This document shows, one piece after another, positions 37,201-46,818 of a stretch of DNA of 64,000 nucleotides (within the stretch, counting starts at the first letter, position 1; every line of letters starts with the position of its first letter). A program made the position numbers and the translations under genes. This stretch comes from Rhodanobacter denitrificans (GTDB taxonomy: Bacteria; Pseudomonadota; Gammaproteobacteria; Xanthomonadales; Rhodanobacteraceae), in contig QFPO01000011.1 in the NCBI GenBank assembly GCA_003241385.1, positions 1 through 64,000 of the forward strand, written 5' to 3'. The notes under the pieces are model-generated. The model worked only from the letters and a program-made list of their open reading frames with translations. It searched no databases and was not told the origin of the DNA.

Positions 37201-39019
37201 CGCAGGTCGCCGTCGCCTGGCCGCGCGCGTTGTAAGCCCACCGCGTGCGTGCCTGCAGGACACTGGCAGCGTCATAAGTGCGCCTCTCGGTCGGCACGTT
37301 CAACGTGCTGTGCCAGTCGGTCTGTATAGTGCGCTTCGCCGAGCCGGGCCCCGTCGCCGTGGTCGCCTCGATCCGCTGCGTCTCCAGTCCGCGCGTGTTG
37401 TAGCTGTAGTCGGTGACGGTACCAGCGTAGTCGGTCGCCTGGTCACGGTTGCCGTTGCCGTCATACGTCACGCTGGTGCTGGCGCTCACCGACGAGCAGG
37501 TCGCATTCGCGCAGCGGTCCTCGCCGGCATCGCGCAGGATGCCGTTCACGGCGGCGAACTTCTTGCGCCGCGTCTGGCCCAGGGCATCGGTCGTACGCGT
37601 CCACGACGTCGCCGTCATATAGTTGCCGGAAAATACCAGAGTCAGCTTATTGGCATCGGCATCGCCGTGCCATTCTTCGTAGGCGCGGTCGGCCGAGTCA
37701 TATTTGTAGTATGCGAAGCGCGAACCGTTCTCGTCGGTGATACCCGTCAACAGCACCTGTCGTGTGCTGGTATTGGCAATGTAGTCAGTCTCGTTGTAGT
37801 GATATTCCCGACTGACCGCCGGCAGCTCCGGACGATCGACGAACGCCAGTCGCTTCAAGGCGTCATACCGGTAGCGGTGGACGTTTCCTTCGGGATCAAT
37901 CATCTCCTTAACGAACGACTCGGCGTCATAGCGCAAGTCAATCGAGCGCCCGCTCCAGTCCTGGATCCGAATCAGCAGACCAGAAACGGGAGCAATCGCG
38001 ATCGGTGTCGTGCCATCGCTGTAGGCCAAGGTCGTCATCAGCCCGGCTTTGGTCGTGATCGACTGCAACCGGCCGTCCTCGTCGTACAGCTCTACCGTGT
38101 CACTGGCATCGACATAGCGCCAGCCGGTTCTGACGCCGCCACTGGTCAGTTCGGTCAAAGATTCGGATTTGTCATTGCGACCAGCCCAAACGCCGCCAAC
38201 CCACTTGAAGTGGCGATAGTCGCCATCCGGTCGCACTACATAGGCCACGGCCACGCCACCGCTCGCCGCCGGCTCGTACACTGTGCTGCGCTGCCAATTA
38301 TGGCGCCAGTTGATTCCGATGCCTTGGGGGTCGGGAGCTGCGCCTATGGAGCTGTAGAAACCCGTGCTCGAATAGAACCGAGCGAATTCCAATGACGAGT
38401 CACCTACAGCAGCCAAATCAACTTCTTTCTGAGTCTTCTGACCGCCTGCACATTGGATAGGATTGCCTGCAGTACAAGCCTCCGGCTTCAATCGCTTGCA
38501 ATAGTACGCATCTTGATCCGGAACTAATTCGTAAGCAGGTGGACAAAACCATCCTCTAGTACAACCTGATATAGCTCCGTTGTGGATTGTCGAAACCGCA
38601 CAAACACCGGTCTGCGGATGCGGAAACCCAATCGTCAAATCGAATATATGATTTTTCGCATACATATAGATTGTCGAGAAGTACAGGCGCTCTTCGTTCT
38701 GGGCTCGGCCCGGCCCATGACAAATATCGGGATGCAACTCGAAGGCCTTCGCATCAGCCGCTTCCCACGCCTCTCCTTCGGTCGTGCAGGGATTGGACGA
38801 AAGATAGCTCCCACATTGGTCGTGACTATCCGCCCCTAAGGTTCCGTAACTAGCCGAGCACCACCAGACACTGGGCTCCAAGGATCGGCACTCTGCCTGT
38901 CCGCCTTTGCCGATACAGGCAAGATCCTGCCCCCACGCAATCTTTGGCGCCGAGACACTTGCCATCGCAATCACAGAAACTCCCGTGAGCGTATGCGCCC
39001 ACAGCGTCTTGAGGTACAT
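34295..39019 (-). CDS. Secreted RHS/YD-repeat protein with variable Cys-rich C-terminal domain
   Basis: A 1574-residue protein. Residues 1-31 are a Sec signal (ending KIAWGQ). A Cys-rich N-terminal region (~32-180) leads to a DUF6531-like start of the shell (CTAGNPIQCAGGQKTQKE; SLEFARFYSS). Dozens of YD repeats (YDGNGNRDQAT, YTYDALNRL, YSYDRLYRLTG) fill ~250-1300. The RHS core ends LHYNYFRDYEPGTGRYVESDPLGLVGG...DPAGL at ~1430-1450. The remaining ~120 residues form a variable tip with DKYFHCKANCEAVRCGPCG, SDISCTVICANFRPNGLP and many Cys/His. The ATG at 39019 has a GGGGG ribosome site. The ends are AT-richer than the core. It is probably a polymorphic toxin or surface protein. Confidence 0.88.
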   Translation of the reverse strand: MYLKTLWAHTLTGVSVIAMASVSAPKIAWGQDLACIGKGGQAECRSLEPSVWWCSASYGTLGADSHDQCGSYLSSNPCTTEGEAWEAADAKAFELHPDICHGPGRAQNEERLYFSTIYMYAKNHIFDLTIGFPHPQTGVCAVSTIHNGAISGCTRGWFCPPAYELVPDQDAYYCKRLKPEACTAGNPIQCAGGQKTQKEVDLAAVGDSSLEFARFYSSTGFYSSIGAAPDPQGIGINWRHNWQRSTVYEPAASGGVAVAYVVRPDGDYRHFKWVGGVWAGRNDKSESLTELTSGGVRTGWRYVDASDTVELYDEDGRLQSITTKAGLMTTLAYSDGTTPIAIAPVSGLLIRIQDWSGRSIDLRYDAESFVKEMIDPEGNVHRYRYDALKRLAFVDRPELPAVSREYHYNETDYIANTSTRQVLLTGITDENGSRFAYYKYDSADRAYEEWHGDADANKLTLVFSGNYMTATSWTRTTDALGQTRRKKFAAVNGILRDAGEDRCANATCSSVSASTSVTYDGNGNRDQATDYAGTVTDYSYNTRGLETQRIEATTATGPGSAKRTIQTDWHSTLNVPTERRTYDAASVLQARTRWAYNARGQATATCEIDPVDAAAMAYTCSATTAPPAGAKVRRTVMTYCESADVTLGTCPLVGLLLSVNGPRASTDTGMGGLDDVTTYTYRAADDPTCSSAGACTYRKGDLWKVTNALGQVVETVSYDKNGRITRGKDANGTLTDFTYHPRGWLATRTVRANASGFPSTDDATTTLAYDAVGNVTRVTQPDGSYLDYGYDAAHRLLSVTDNLGNTLDYCPGGVGTANCLDGAGNRVVEETRNGASVVKRTLRRTYDQLGQLTSQINAQNQATQTWPTLGGYDGNGNPTQVVDGLGVETRQSYDPLNRLTQTIQDYLGPDLATRDSTTGYGYDARDNLVSVTDPDGLTTTYTYDGLNDQTGLSSPDTGSTTYTYDAAGNRRTQTDARGIVTTYTYDALNRLTGISYPTSALDTSYAYDQPDGTTGCSGSYPAGRLTRITEETGTTTYCYDRRGNVTRKTQAMSATTNQMVASYTWTKADRLATLTYPSGGIATYTRNAIGQISGITWKASAVATPQTVVSGAAYYPFGPLNVLTYGNGRTLTRTYDQDYAIDAIQSSHVDGLKMDLTVDVMGNIVDGTDVIGGSPQVTYSYDRLYRLTGSTAGATPIEAFTYGPTGDRLSKTVGTGSPQAYTYASGSHRLASVGGVGRSHDANGNLTSAPFASPMGYDDRNRLARLTVGTEKISYHYNGRGERVHKLRDLTREEVLYDESGKRLHSFVQSSGGFGTNAFQEYVYLDDVPVAVANASGIAYLEADHLGTPRVAVNPTTNAWRWRWNFFGTAFGEHAPTLPASGALTLDLRYPGQTYEAETGLHYNYFRDYEPGTGRYVESDPLGLVGGINTYSYVSSNSLTRIDPAGLEGVGPWTFPVPDPEAELCGAENKCANKVFMKNFMDMRRANWKLSDKYFHCKANCEAVRCGPCGFSHACRISDLREWFDQNIKNDSVASSEADQVANRHGRDGAQNGSDISCTVICANFRPNGLPSRY

Positions 39020-39745
39020 GTTCCGCCCCCTTATCGGCAGCAATCCATGTATAAAGCCGTGTCGTACCCGCCCACGACCTTCGGAAAGGTAGCTTGTCCC
39101 CGTGAAACTCCCACCCTTCTCGGAGTCACGCGTCTAAAATCAAGGCCGCCATCGACCTGGAACGCCTTGGGAAGGGGCGCGATCAGACCCGTGACGGCTC
39201 GGTAGAGTCACCTTTCGATGATACATGGCGGCCTCACGTCGGAACGGCCCCTCGCTTCGGCAAACACGTCAAGTTCGGGAGGTTGTGCGCCTTCACACTT
39301 TATTCGATCGTCTCAGGCGCTCGTATCGGCTCGATCGTTCTGCTGAACTTGGTGCACACATCGATGGGCAACGTACGAGCGGATTGGCGACGAACGCGCA
39401 TTGGCAATCGATCCCCCGGTTGCGTGCTGCCGGGCCGGATTCGGTGGCCGATGGGCCTGGCCGGTGAGCTGAATGCAGTCGCGATAACCTTGCTGGCGCG
39501 ATACAACCTGGCGAATCGCCGTGGCGCAACCGTTATCGCCGCACATGCCCCCGCTCGCGTTCACTTTCGTCCTCGACCATCTCCTACACTTCATCTCGTT
39601 CGCCGCAGATAGTGAATTCTAGACTTTTCAATCGGTTAGCTTAGCCGCGCAGACCTTATGTGGCCTCCCGAGGCGATCTTATGAACGCCTCAATGCCCAC
39701 CCGACGCGACTGAAGCCTACTTCTCCCGCCCCTTACTCGACACGC

Positions 39746-39764
39746 AGCGTCACTTTGTGACGCT
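39746..39764. repeat. Perfect 8-bp inverted repeat upstream of pilA
   Basis: AGCGTCAC-TTT-GTGACGCT lies 230 bp ahead of the pilA sigma-54 promoter. It could be a binding site for an enhancer protein or a small hairpin. No protein can be named. Confidence 0.35.
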
Positions 39765-39975
39765 TAGTGCACTGGATGTCACGTATACCCTCCCCCGTTG
39801 AGCAACAATTGAGCAGTCAGATTGGTGCGGCGCAGCGCTTGCCGTCACCCAAATCTCACATAACTCTTCCCATAGCGTTCACACAGGCCCGTGAGCATCG
39901 TAATTATTTGATTTCTATAGATAAAATCTAGAATGACAGATTGTAACGATTCGATCCCGTTTTTCTGAACACCCT

Positions 39976-39991
39976 TGGCATACATGCTGCA
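39976..39991 (+). promoter_or_regulatory. Sigma-54 promoter of pilA
   Basis: TGGCATACATGCTGCA places GG (39977-39978) and GC (39989-39990) exactly 12 bp apart, matching the -24/-12 consensus TGGCAC-N5-TTGCA. It lies 123 bp upstream of the pilA ATG. pilA of Pseudomonas and Xanthomonas is RpoN-dependent and activated by PilR. Confidence 0.8.
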
Positions 39992-40113
39992 CGAACCTGG
40001 GCACGCTTCCGGTGCGGGACGGAGCGGGCGATAGGGACTCATCAAGCGCCCGGCCGGCATCGGAAGAAATTCAGGGGAAATCCGGATCCATCTTTCGCCA
40101 AGAGGAAACATCC

Positions 40114-40587
40114 ATGAACTTCAAGAAGACCCAGGGCTTCACGCTGATCGAACTGATGATCGTCGTCGCGATCATCGCCATCCTGGCGGCCATCGCCATC
40201 CCGCAGTACCAAACTTATGTGGCGAAGTCGCAGTTCGCGCGCGTACAGTCTGAGTCGGGCTCGGGCAAGACCGCGATTGAAGCTTGCGTTCTCGACAATC
40301 GCACCACGATCGGTGACGGCGCTGGTGAGTGCGACCCGCAGTTCACCGGTTCGAACCTGGTAGGCGGTGGTTCTCAGACCAGCCTCACCCTGCAGCCTGG
40401 CACCGGCGTGCCGCAGGTCGTTATCAACGCGGATGGCACCGCGACGATCACAGCATCGTTCGATAACAACGCATCGCCCGTGTTGTCGGGCAACGACCTG
40501 GTTTGGGCTCGTGACGCGCAGGGCACTTGGACGTGCACCAGCGGCGCGGGTATCGACGCGAAGTACAAGACGCCGTCCTGCCCGTAA
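40114..40587 (+). CDS. pilA: Major type IV pilin
   Basis: A 157-residue pilin precursor. It has a short 8-residue leader (MNFKKTQG|FTLIELMIVVAI) with cleavage after Gly and Glu at +5. The conserved N-terminal helix runs to ~55 and the globular domain has a C-terminal disulfide pair (WTCTSGAG...SCP). The ATG at 40114 follows AGGAAA by 7 nt. A sigma-54 promoter precedes it and an intrinsic terminator follows, so it is a monocistronic, strongly expressed unit next to pilBCD. PilD (44263) should process it. Confidence 0.95.
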   Translation: MNFKKTQGFTLIELMIVVAIIAILAAIAIPQYQTYVAKSQFARVQSESGSGKTAIEACVLDNRTTIGDGAGECDPQFTGSNLVGGGSQTSLTLQPGTGVPQVVINADGTATITASFDNNASPVLSGNDLVWARDAQGTWTCTSGAGIDAKYKTPSCP

Positions 40588-40612
40588 TCGCTACTGCGGT
40601 TGCTCAGCCTAT

Positions 40613-40636
40613 GAAAGGGCCCTTCGGGGCCCTTTC
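40613..40636 (+). terminator. Intrinsic terminator of pilA
   Basis: The stem AAAGGGCCC/GGGCCCTTT with a TTC(G) loop is followed by CTTTC, 26 nt after the pilA stop. Confidence 0.85.
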
Positions 40637-40703
40637 TTTCATGGCCTCGCCCCTTGTGATTGGCACGAAACGTGCTGAGCAGATTGACAACAGGGGGATG
40701 GTC

Positions 40704-41096
40704 ATGGCATCTCGCGGCTTCACGCTTATCGAATTGATGGTCGTGATCGCAATCGTAGGCATCCTGGCGTCGATCGCCATGCCTACCTATCAGGGATACG
40801 TCGCCCGCACCGTCGCAATCTCCGGCTTGGCCGAGATAGCAGCCGGCAAATCTGGATTCGAAAACAAGGTCAACGACGGCGCAACTGCATTCACACTAGA
40901 CGACATCGGCCTCCTCGCGACGACCGATCGCTGCGATATCACGCTGGACGTGCCCAACGGCACAATCACCTGCCTACTGAAAGGCAATGTGCTTCTCGGC
41001 ACGACCAGTACGGTAACCGTGACGCGTGGACCGACTGGCGACTGGTCATGTACGTCGACGGTACCAACACCTTACCGGCCCAACGGCTGCACTTGA
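40704..41096 (+). CDS. Second type IV pilin (pilA paralogue)
   Basis: A 130-residue pilin precursor with an unusually short leader of five residues (MASRG|FTLIELMVVIAI). It has Glu at +5, the N-terminal helix, and a small globular domain with Cys pairs (DRCDITL, ITCLL, WSCTS, NGCT). The ATG at 40704 has AGGGGG 6 nt upstream; an in-frame ATG at 40698 touches that site and is less likely. It is 116 nt behind the first pilin and before pilB. Two tandem pilins are common in this order. Which one forms the main filament cannot be told. Confidence 0.88.
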   Translation: MASRGFTLIELMVVIAIVGILASIAMPTYQGYVARTVAISGLAEIAAGKSGFENKVNDGATAFTLDDIGLLATTDRCDITLDVPNGTITCLLKGNVLLGTTSTVTVTRGPTGDWSCTSTVPTPYRPNGCT

Positions 41097-41227
41097 CGCC
41101 TCACATTGACTCGAGCTCGCTAGGCGCAGCCTGATGTGAGGTCGTGATTTTGTGATACGCATGGTTCTCCAAACCCCTCGATTGCGGTAGATTCAGCCGA
41201 TCCGACAGGGGCTTGCGTGACCTTCCT

Positions 41228-42955
<1,728 letters not shown>

Positions 42956-42958
42956 GCC

Positions 42959-44254
42959 ATGGCAACCGTGACCGCTCTTCGCGCCAAACAGGCCAAAACC
43001 GCCGCCGCCGAGCGCGCACAGGTAGCGAAAGCCCGAGCCAAGATCAGCGAGCTGCAGACCTTCGTCTGGGTCGGCCTCGACAAGCGCGGCGTCAAGATCA
43101 AGGGCGAGGCCAACAGCAAGAACGCCAGCCTCGTCAAGGCCGATCTGCGCAAGCAGGGCATCAATCCGCAGACCGTCAAGCCCAAGCCGAAGCCTTTGTT
43201 CGGCAAGAGCGGCAGCAAGATAAAGACCCGCGACATCGCGATTTTCGCGCGTCAGCTGGCGACGATGATGGCGGCCGGCGTGCCGATGGTGCAAGGCTTC
43301 GAGATCGTCGCCGGCGGCCAGAAGAACCAGCGCATGAAGGACATGCTGACCACGATCAAGGCAGATATCGAGGGAGGATCTTCTCTCAACGAGGCATTGG
43401 CCAAGTTCCCTGTTCAGTTTGACGAACTGTTCCGAAATCTGGTGCGCGCCGGCGAGGCGTCCGGTGTCCTGGATACCATTCTGGATACGGTCGCTACTTA
43501 CAAAGAGAACATTGAGAGCATCAAGGGCAAGATCAAGAAAGCGATGTTCTATCCAGCAGCGGTGATCGCCGTAGCGATTTTGGTGTCATGCATACTGCTG
43601 ATCTTCGTGATTCCTCAGTTCGAGTCGGTCTTCCGCGGATTCGGTGCCGATCTCCCGGCGTTCACCCTGATGCTTGTCAGCGCATCCAACTTCCTCGTCG
43701 AGTGGTGGTGGGTCGTTCTTCTTGGCATCGTTGGCGCAGGCGTCGCATTCACGTTCGCTTACAAACGATCTACCAAGCTCGAGCACCTTGTAGGACGAAT
43801 GACGCTCAAGATTCCCGTCGTAGGCGAGATCCTTCGACAGTCTGCCATCGCCCGGTACGCCCGCACCTTGGGCGTGACATTCAAAGCAGGCGTGCCTTTG
43901 GTCGAAGCACTCGATTCCGTGGCGGGCGCAACGGGCAGCCCCGTTTACAACGAAGCCGTGAAACGGATTCGTGACGACGTCGCTGTCGGTCATCAGCTGC
44001 AGCTCGCGATGAAACAGACCGATCTGTTTCCGAACATGGTTACGCAGATGGTGGCGATCGGCGAGGAAGCCGGTGCGCTCGACGCTATGCTGTTCAAAGT
44101 CGCCGAGTTCTACGAGGAAGAAGTCAAGAACGCCGTCGATGCACTGTCCAGCCTGCTCGAACCTTTCATCATGGTGATCATCGGCGTGGTCGTCGGCGGC
44201 ATGGTGGTCGGCATGTACCTGCCGATCTTCAAGCTCGCATCGGTCGTCGGCTGA
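42959..44254 (+). CDS. pilC: Type IV pilus inner-membrane platform protein
   Basis: A 431-residue GspF/PilC family protein. After a basic ~70-residue N-terminus with FVWVGLDKRGVKIKGE, two T2SSF domains follow. The first holds FARQLATMMAAGVPMVQGFEIV and the second YARTLGVTFKAGVPLVEALDSV; each is followed by a membrane helix pair. It connects PilB rotation to pilin insertion. It is co-transcribed with pilB (3-nt gap) and pilD (8-nt gap). Confidence 0.96.
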   Translation: MATVTALRAKQAKTAAAERAQVAKARAKISELQTFVWVGLDKRGVKIKGEANSKNASLVKADLRKQGINPQTVKPKPKPLFGKSGSKIKTRDIAIFARQLATMMAAGVPMVQGFEIVAGGQKNQRMKDMLTTIKADIEGGSSLNEALAKFPVQFDELFRNLVRAGEASGVLDTILDTVATYKENIESIKGKIKKAMFYPAAVIAVAILVSCILLIFVIPQFESVFRGFGADLPAFTLMLVSASNFLVEWWWVVLLGIVGAGVAFTFAYKRSTKLEHLVGRMTLKIPVVGEILRQSAIARYARTLGVTFKAGVPLVEALDSVAGATGSPVYNEAVKRIRDDVAVGHQLQLAMKQTDLFPNMVTQMVAIGEEAGALDAMLFKVAEFYEEEVKNAVDALSSLLEPFIMVIIGVVVGGMVVGMYLPIFKLASVVG

Positions 44255-44262
44255 CGCCGTCC

Positions 44263-45129
44263 GTGGTCGACTATGCCTGGCTGGCGCAGCCCGCGCCGCT
44301 GATCGCGCTGTGCGGGCTGCTCGGCCTGATCGTCGGCAGCTTTCTCAACGTCGTGATCCTGCGCCTGCCGGCGCGGCTCGAACACGGTTGGCGGCTGCAG
44401 GCGCACGAGTTTCTCGGCACCACGCCGCCGGACGCGACCGCACCGCCCGATCTGGTCGTCGCCGCCTCGCATTGCCCACACTGCAAGCACACGCTCGCGC
44501 CGTGGGACAATATCCCGCTGCTCGGCTGGCTGCTGCTGCGCGGCCGCTGCCGCTACTGCAAGACCGCCATCTCGATCCAGTATCCGCTGGTCGAGCTGCT
44601 GACCTGCGTCGCCTCGGCGGTGGTCGCCTGGCAGTTCGGATTCGGCTGGGTCCTGCTGATGGCCCTGGTCTTCACCTGGGTGCTGATCGCCGCGAGCGGC
44701 ATCGATTTCCGCACGCAGCTGCTGCCGGACCAGCTGACGCTGCCGCTGCTGTGGCTGGGCCTGCTGATATCGCTCGTGCCGCTGTTCGTCGACGCGCCGA
44801 CCGCAATCCTCGGCGCGGCGATCGGTTATCTGAGCCTCTGGTCGGTGTTCTGGCTGTTCAAGCTGCTGACCGGCAAGGAAGGCATGGGCTACGGCGACTT
44901 CAAGCTGCTCGGCGCGCTCGGCGCCTGGATGGGCGCCGCGAGCCTGCTGCCGATCATCCTGATGTCCTCGCTGATCGGCGCGGTCATCGGCGGCACGATC
45001 CTCGCCGTGCGCGGCAAGGATCGTTCGACGCCGATTCCGTTCGGCCCGTTCATCGCGGCGGCCGGCTGGACCTGGTTCGTATTCGGCGACCGGCTTTCGG
45101 TGTACTACCGCGCATTGTTCGGTCTTTGA
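44263..45129 (+). CDS. pilD: Prepilin leader peptidase / N-methyltransferase
   Basis: A 288-residue polytopic membrane enzyme that cleaves pilin leaders and methylates the new N-terminus. The N-terminal cytoplasmic loop has the zinc tetracysteine CPHC...CRYC. The aspartyl protease residues are in GIDFRTQLLPD and GMGYGDFKLLGALGAW. Eight hydrophobic segments follow the family pattern. The GTG at 44263 is the only suitable start, 8 nt behind pilC. It would process both pilins and the GspH-like protein at 9949. The usual downstream coaE gene is absent here. Confidence 0.95.
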   Translation: MVDYAWLAQPAPLIALCGLLGLIVGSFLNVVILRLPARLEHGWRLQAHEFLGTTPPDATAPPDLVVAASHCPHCKHTLAPWDNIPLLGWLLLRGRCRYCKTAISIQYPLVELLTCVASAVVAWQFGFGWVLLMALVFTWVLIAASGIDFRTQLLPDQLTLPLLWLGLLISLVPLFVDAPTAILGAAIGYLSLWSVFWLFKLLTGKEGMGYGDFKLLGALGAWMGAASLLPIILMSSLIGAVIGGTILAVRGKDRSTPIPFGPFIAAAGWTWFVFGDRLSVYYRALFGL

Positions 45130-45567
45130 CGGCCGGCACCGCTGACCAGCCGTTCGCGAAGATCACGTCTTGGCGCTCGTACGCGCCGGCCTGCCCCTCG
45201 GTGACGGCGGTCTGCACGGCATGGGGGACGGGGGTCACGCTGGAGACGCAGAACGTGGCGGCCTGCCCGGCCGCATCCAACGACCGCCATGCGACGGCGG
45301 CAGCGCAGCGCGCCGATCCGATCCGATCCGATATGACGGCATCGCATCTCGAAGAGAACGGTACCGCTTCTGCACCATTGCGTCGTGCAGTCGCCCACGA
45401 TCGCCGCGCGCGCCGTTCGACATCCCCAGCATCGATCGCGCCGGGCAGTCGCTACGTATGCTTCCGCATCGGTCACGACGACGGCTCGACGCGGCAGCGC
45501 GCTGGCCGCAGCCGGAGCCTCGCTTCGCTCCGGCCGGATTCCTGCAGCCAGCCGGCGAGGCCGCCGA
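45130..45567. other. 438 bp with no recognisable gene
   Basis: Frames here are compositional noise. A small GATCC/GATCCGAT repeat occurs at about 45315-45333 (also seen near 60447). In relatives coaE follows pilD, but I see no coaE sequence on either strand. Confidence 0.4.
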
Positions 45568-46818
45568 TCAGGTCTTCCCGGCCGGCCGCGGACGGACCGG
45601 GGTGCCCGGCTGCAGCAGCGCGTTCGGATTGGCGATCACCGCCTCGCCGGCCTTGATGCCGTCGAGGATCTCGACCTCGGGGCCCAGATTGCGGCCGACG
45701 ACGACGTTGCGGTGCGCGAGCAGCGAGTCGGCACCGATCGTCGCCACACGCGCACCTTTCGCGTCCTGGATCAGCGCGCTGATCGGAATTAGCGCGGTCT
45801 GGCCGCTGCGCGGCAGGTTCAGGCGCACCTGGCCGACCATGCCGGCCGGCAGGCGATAGTCGGGATTGGGCAGGCGCAGCTCGACGCGCATGCCGCCGGC
45901 GTCCTCCGAGATGCTCTGCGCGCTGCGCGTGATCTCGGCCGGCAGCGCCTCGTCGCCGAGTTCGGGGAAGCTGACCTGCGCCTGCTGGCCCGGCCGGACC
46001 TGCAGCACGGCACTCTGCGGCACGTCGACGACGATGCGCAGCGGGTCGAGCGCGGCCAGCTCGAACAGCGGCGAGGCACCGGACTGATCGCCGACGACGC
46101 GATCGCCGCGCTCGACGCTGCGCGCGACGATGACGCCGGCGAACGGCGCGCGCACGGTCTGGAAGCCCTTGCGCTCGCGCGCGCTCGACAGGCGCGCTTC
46201 GGCCGCTGCGCGTGCCGCTTTGGCGACCTCGTACGCGGCGCGGCGCTCGCCGTGCTGCTCCTTCGGGATCGCGCCGCTGCCGATCAGCGCATCGGCGCGC
46301 CCGAAGTTGACGCGTGCCAGATCCTCGTCGGCCTTGGCTTCGCCGAGGTCAGCCTCGGCTTCACGGACGGCCTGGTCGATCTCCGGCGCGGTGATCAGCG
46401 CCAGCACCTGCCCGGCCTCGACACGGTCGCCGATGTCGACGCGGCGTTCGGCCAGGAAACCGGTCGCGCGTGCGTAGATGCGCGCCGACTCGCCCGGCAA
46501 GGCGCGCGCCGGCAGGCGCAGCTCGACGCTCTCGCCGGCCGGCTTGGCGACGACGGTCAGAACCTCGGAGGCGGCGGCCGAATCGGCCGGCGCAGCGGCC
46601 GTCGCGGACGGCGTCGACTGCTCGGCGACGCTCGCGCTGCAGCCCTGCAGCAGCAGGCCGGCCATCGCGATCGCCAGCAGCACCGGCGTCGGGCTGCCGG
46701 CATCGGTCTGCGGCCGGGCCGCGGACGGCTTGCCGGCCGCAGGCCGGCGCGAGGCGCGCGCGGCACCGGTGAACGCCACGGGCAGCACATTGGACACGGC
46801 GGGGACGGTGGGCTTCAT
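45568..46818 (-). CDS. RND efflux periplasmic adaptor (MFP) lipoprotein
   Basis: A 416-residue HlyD/AcrA-type adaptor. It has a hydrophobic segment and lipobox (LLLQGC, Cys 60), but this is preceded by a ~45-residue Pro/Ala/Arg-rich extension, which is unusual for a lipoprotein signal. The lipoyl halves (ARIYARATGFLAERRVDIGD; VRAPFAGVIVARSVERGD), an alpha-hairpin (~150-210) and the beta-barrel/membrane-proximal domains follow. It overlaps the RND pump gene by 4 nt. A later start would shorten the extension, but the coupling favours 46818. It links the pump to an outer-membrane channel encoded elsewhere. Confidence 0.88.
   Translation of the reverse strand: MKPTVPAVSNVLPVAFTGAARASRRPAAGKPSAARPQTDAGSPTPVLLAIAMAGLLLQGCSASVAEQSTPSATAAAPADSAAASEVLTVVAKPAGESVELRLPARALPGESARIYARATGFLAERRVDIGDRVEAGQVLALITAPEIDQAVREAEADLGEAKADEDLARVNFGRADALIGSGAIPKEQHGERRAAYEVAKAARAAAEARLSSARERKGFQTVRAPFAGVIVARSVERGDRVVGDQSGASPLFELAALDPLRIVVDVPQSAVLQVRPGQQAQVSFPELGDEALPAEITRSAQSISEDAGGMRVELRLPNPDYRLPAGMVGQVRLNLPRSGQTALIPISALIQDAKGARVATIGADSLLAHRNVVVGRNLGPEVEILDGIKAGEAVIANPNALLQPGTPVRPRPAGKT

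Larger units (their letters stand above)
39020..40113. other. 1.1-kb region between the RHS gene and pilA
   Basis: Frames of 80-109 codons at 39225-39612 exist on both strands, but none looks like a known protein or has a good ribosome site. Base composition is AT-richer than elsewhere, above all at 39880-39980. The region holds the RHS promoter, an 8-bp inverted repeat (39746-39764) and the pilA sigma-54 promoter. It may contain decayed genes. Confidence 0.4.

Noticed and set aside
35576..38395. A 939-codon plus-strand frame opposite the RHS gene
   Set aside because: Shadow of the YD repeats; the opposite strand has a signal peptide, YD motifs and a good ribosome site.
39225..39612. Two overlapping plus-strand frames of 80 and 109 codons
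   Set aside because: No ribosome site, no family likeness, and frames of similar length exist on the other strand.
45130..45567. coaE downstream of pilD
   Set aside because: Expected from gene order in relatives, but no P-loop or CoaE motif can be read in any frame.
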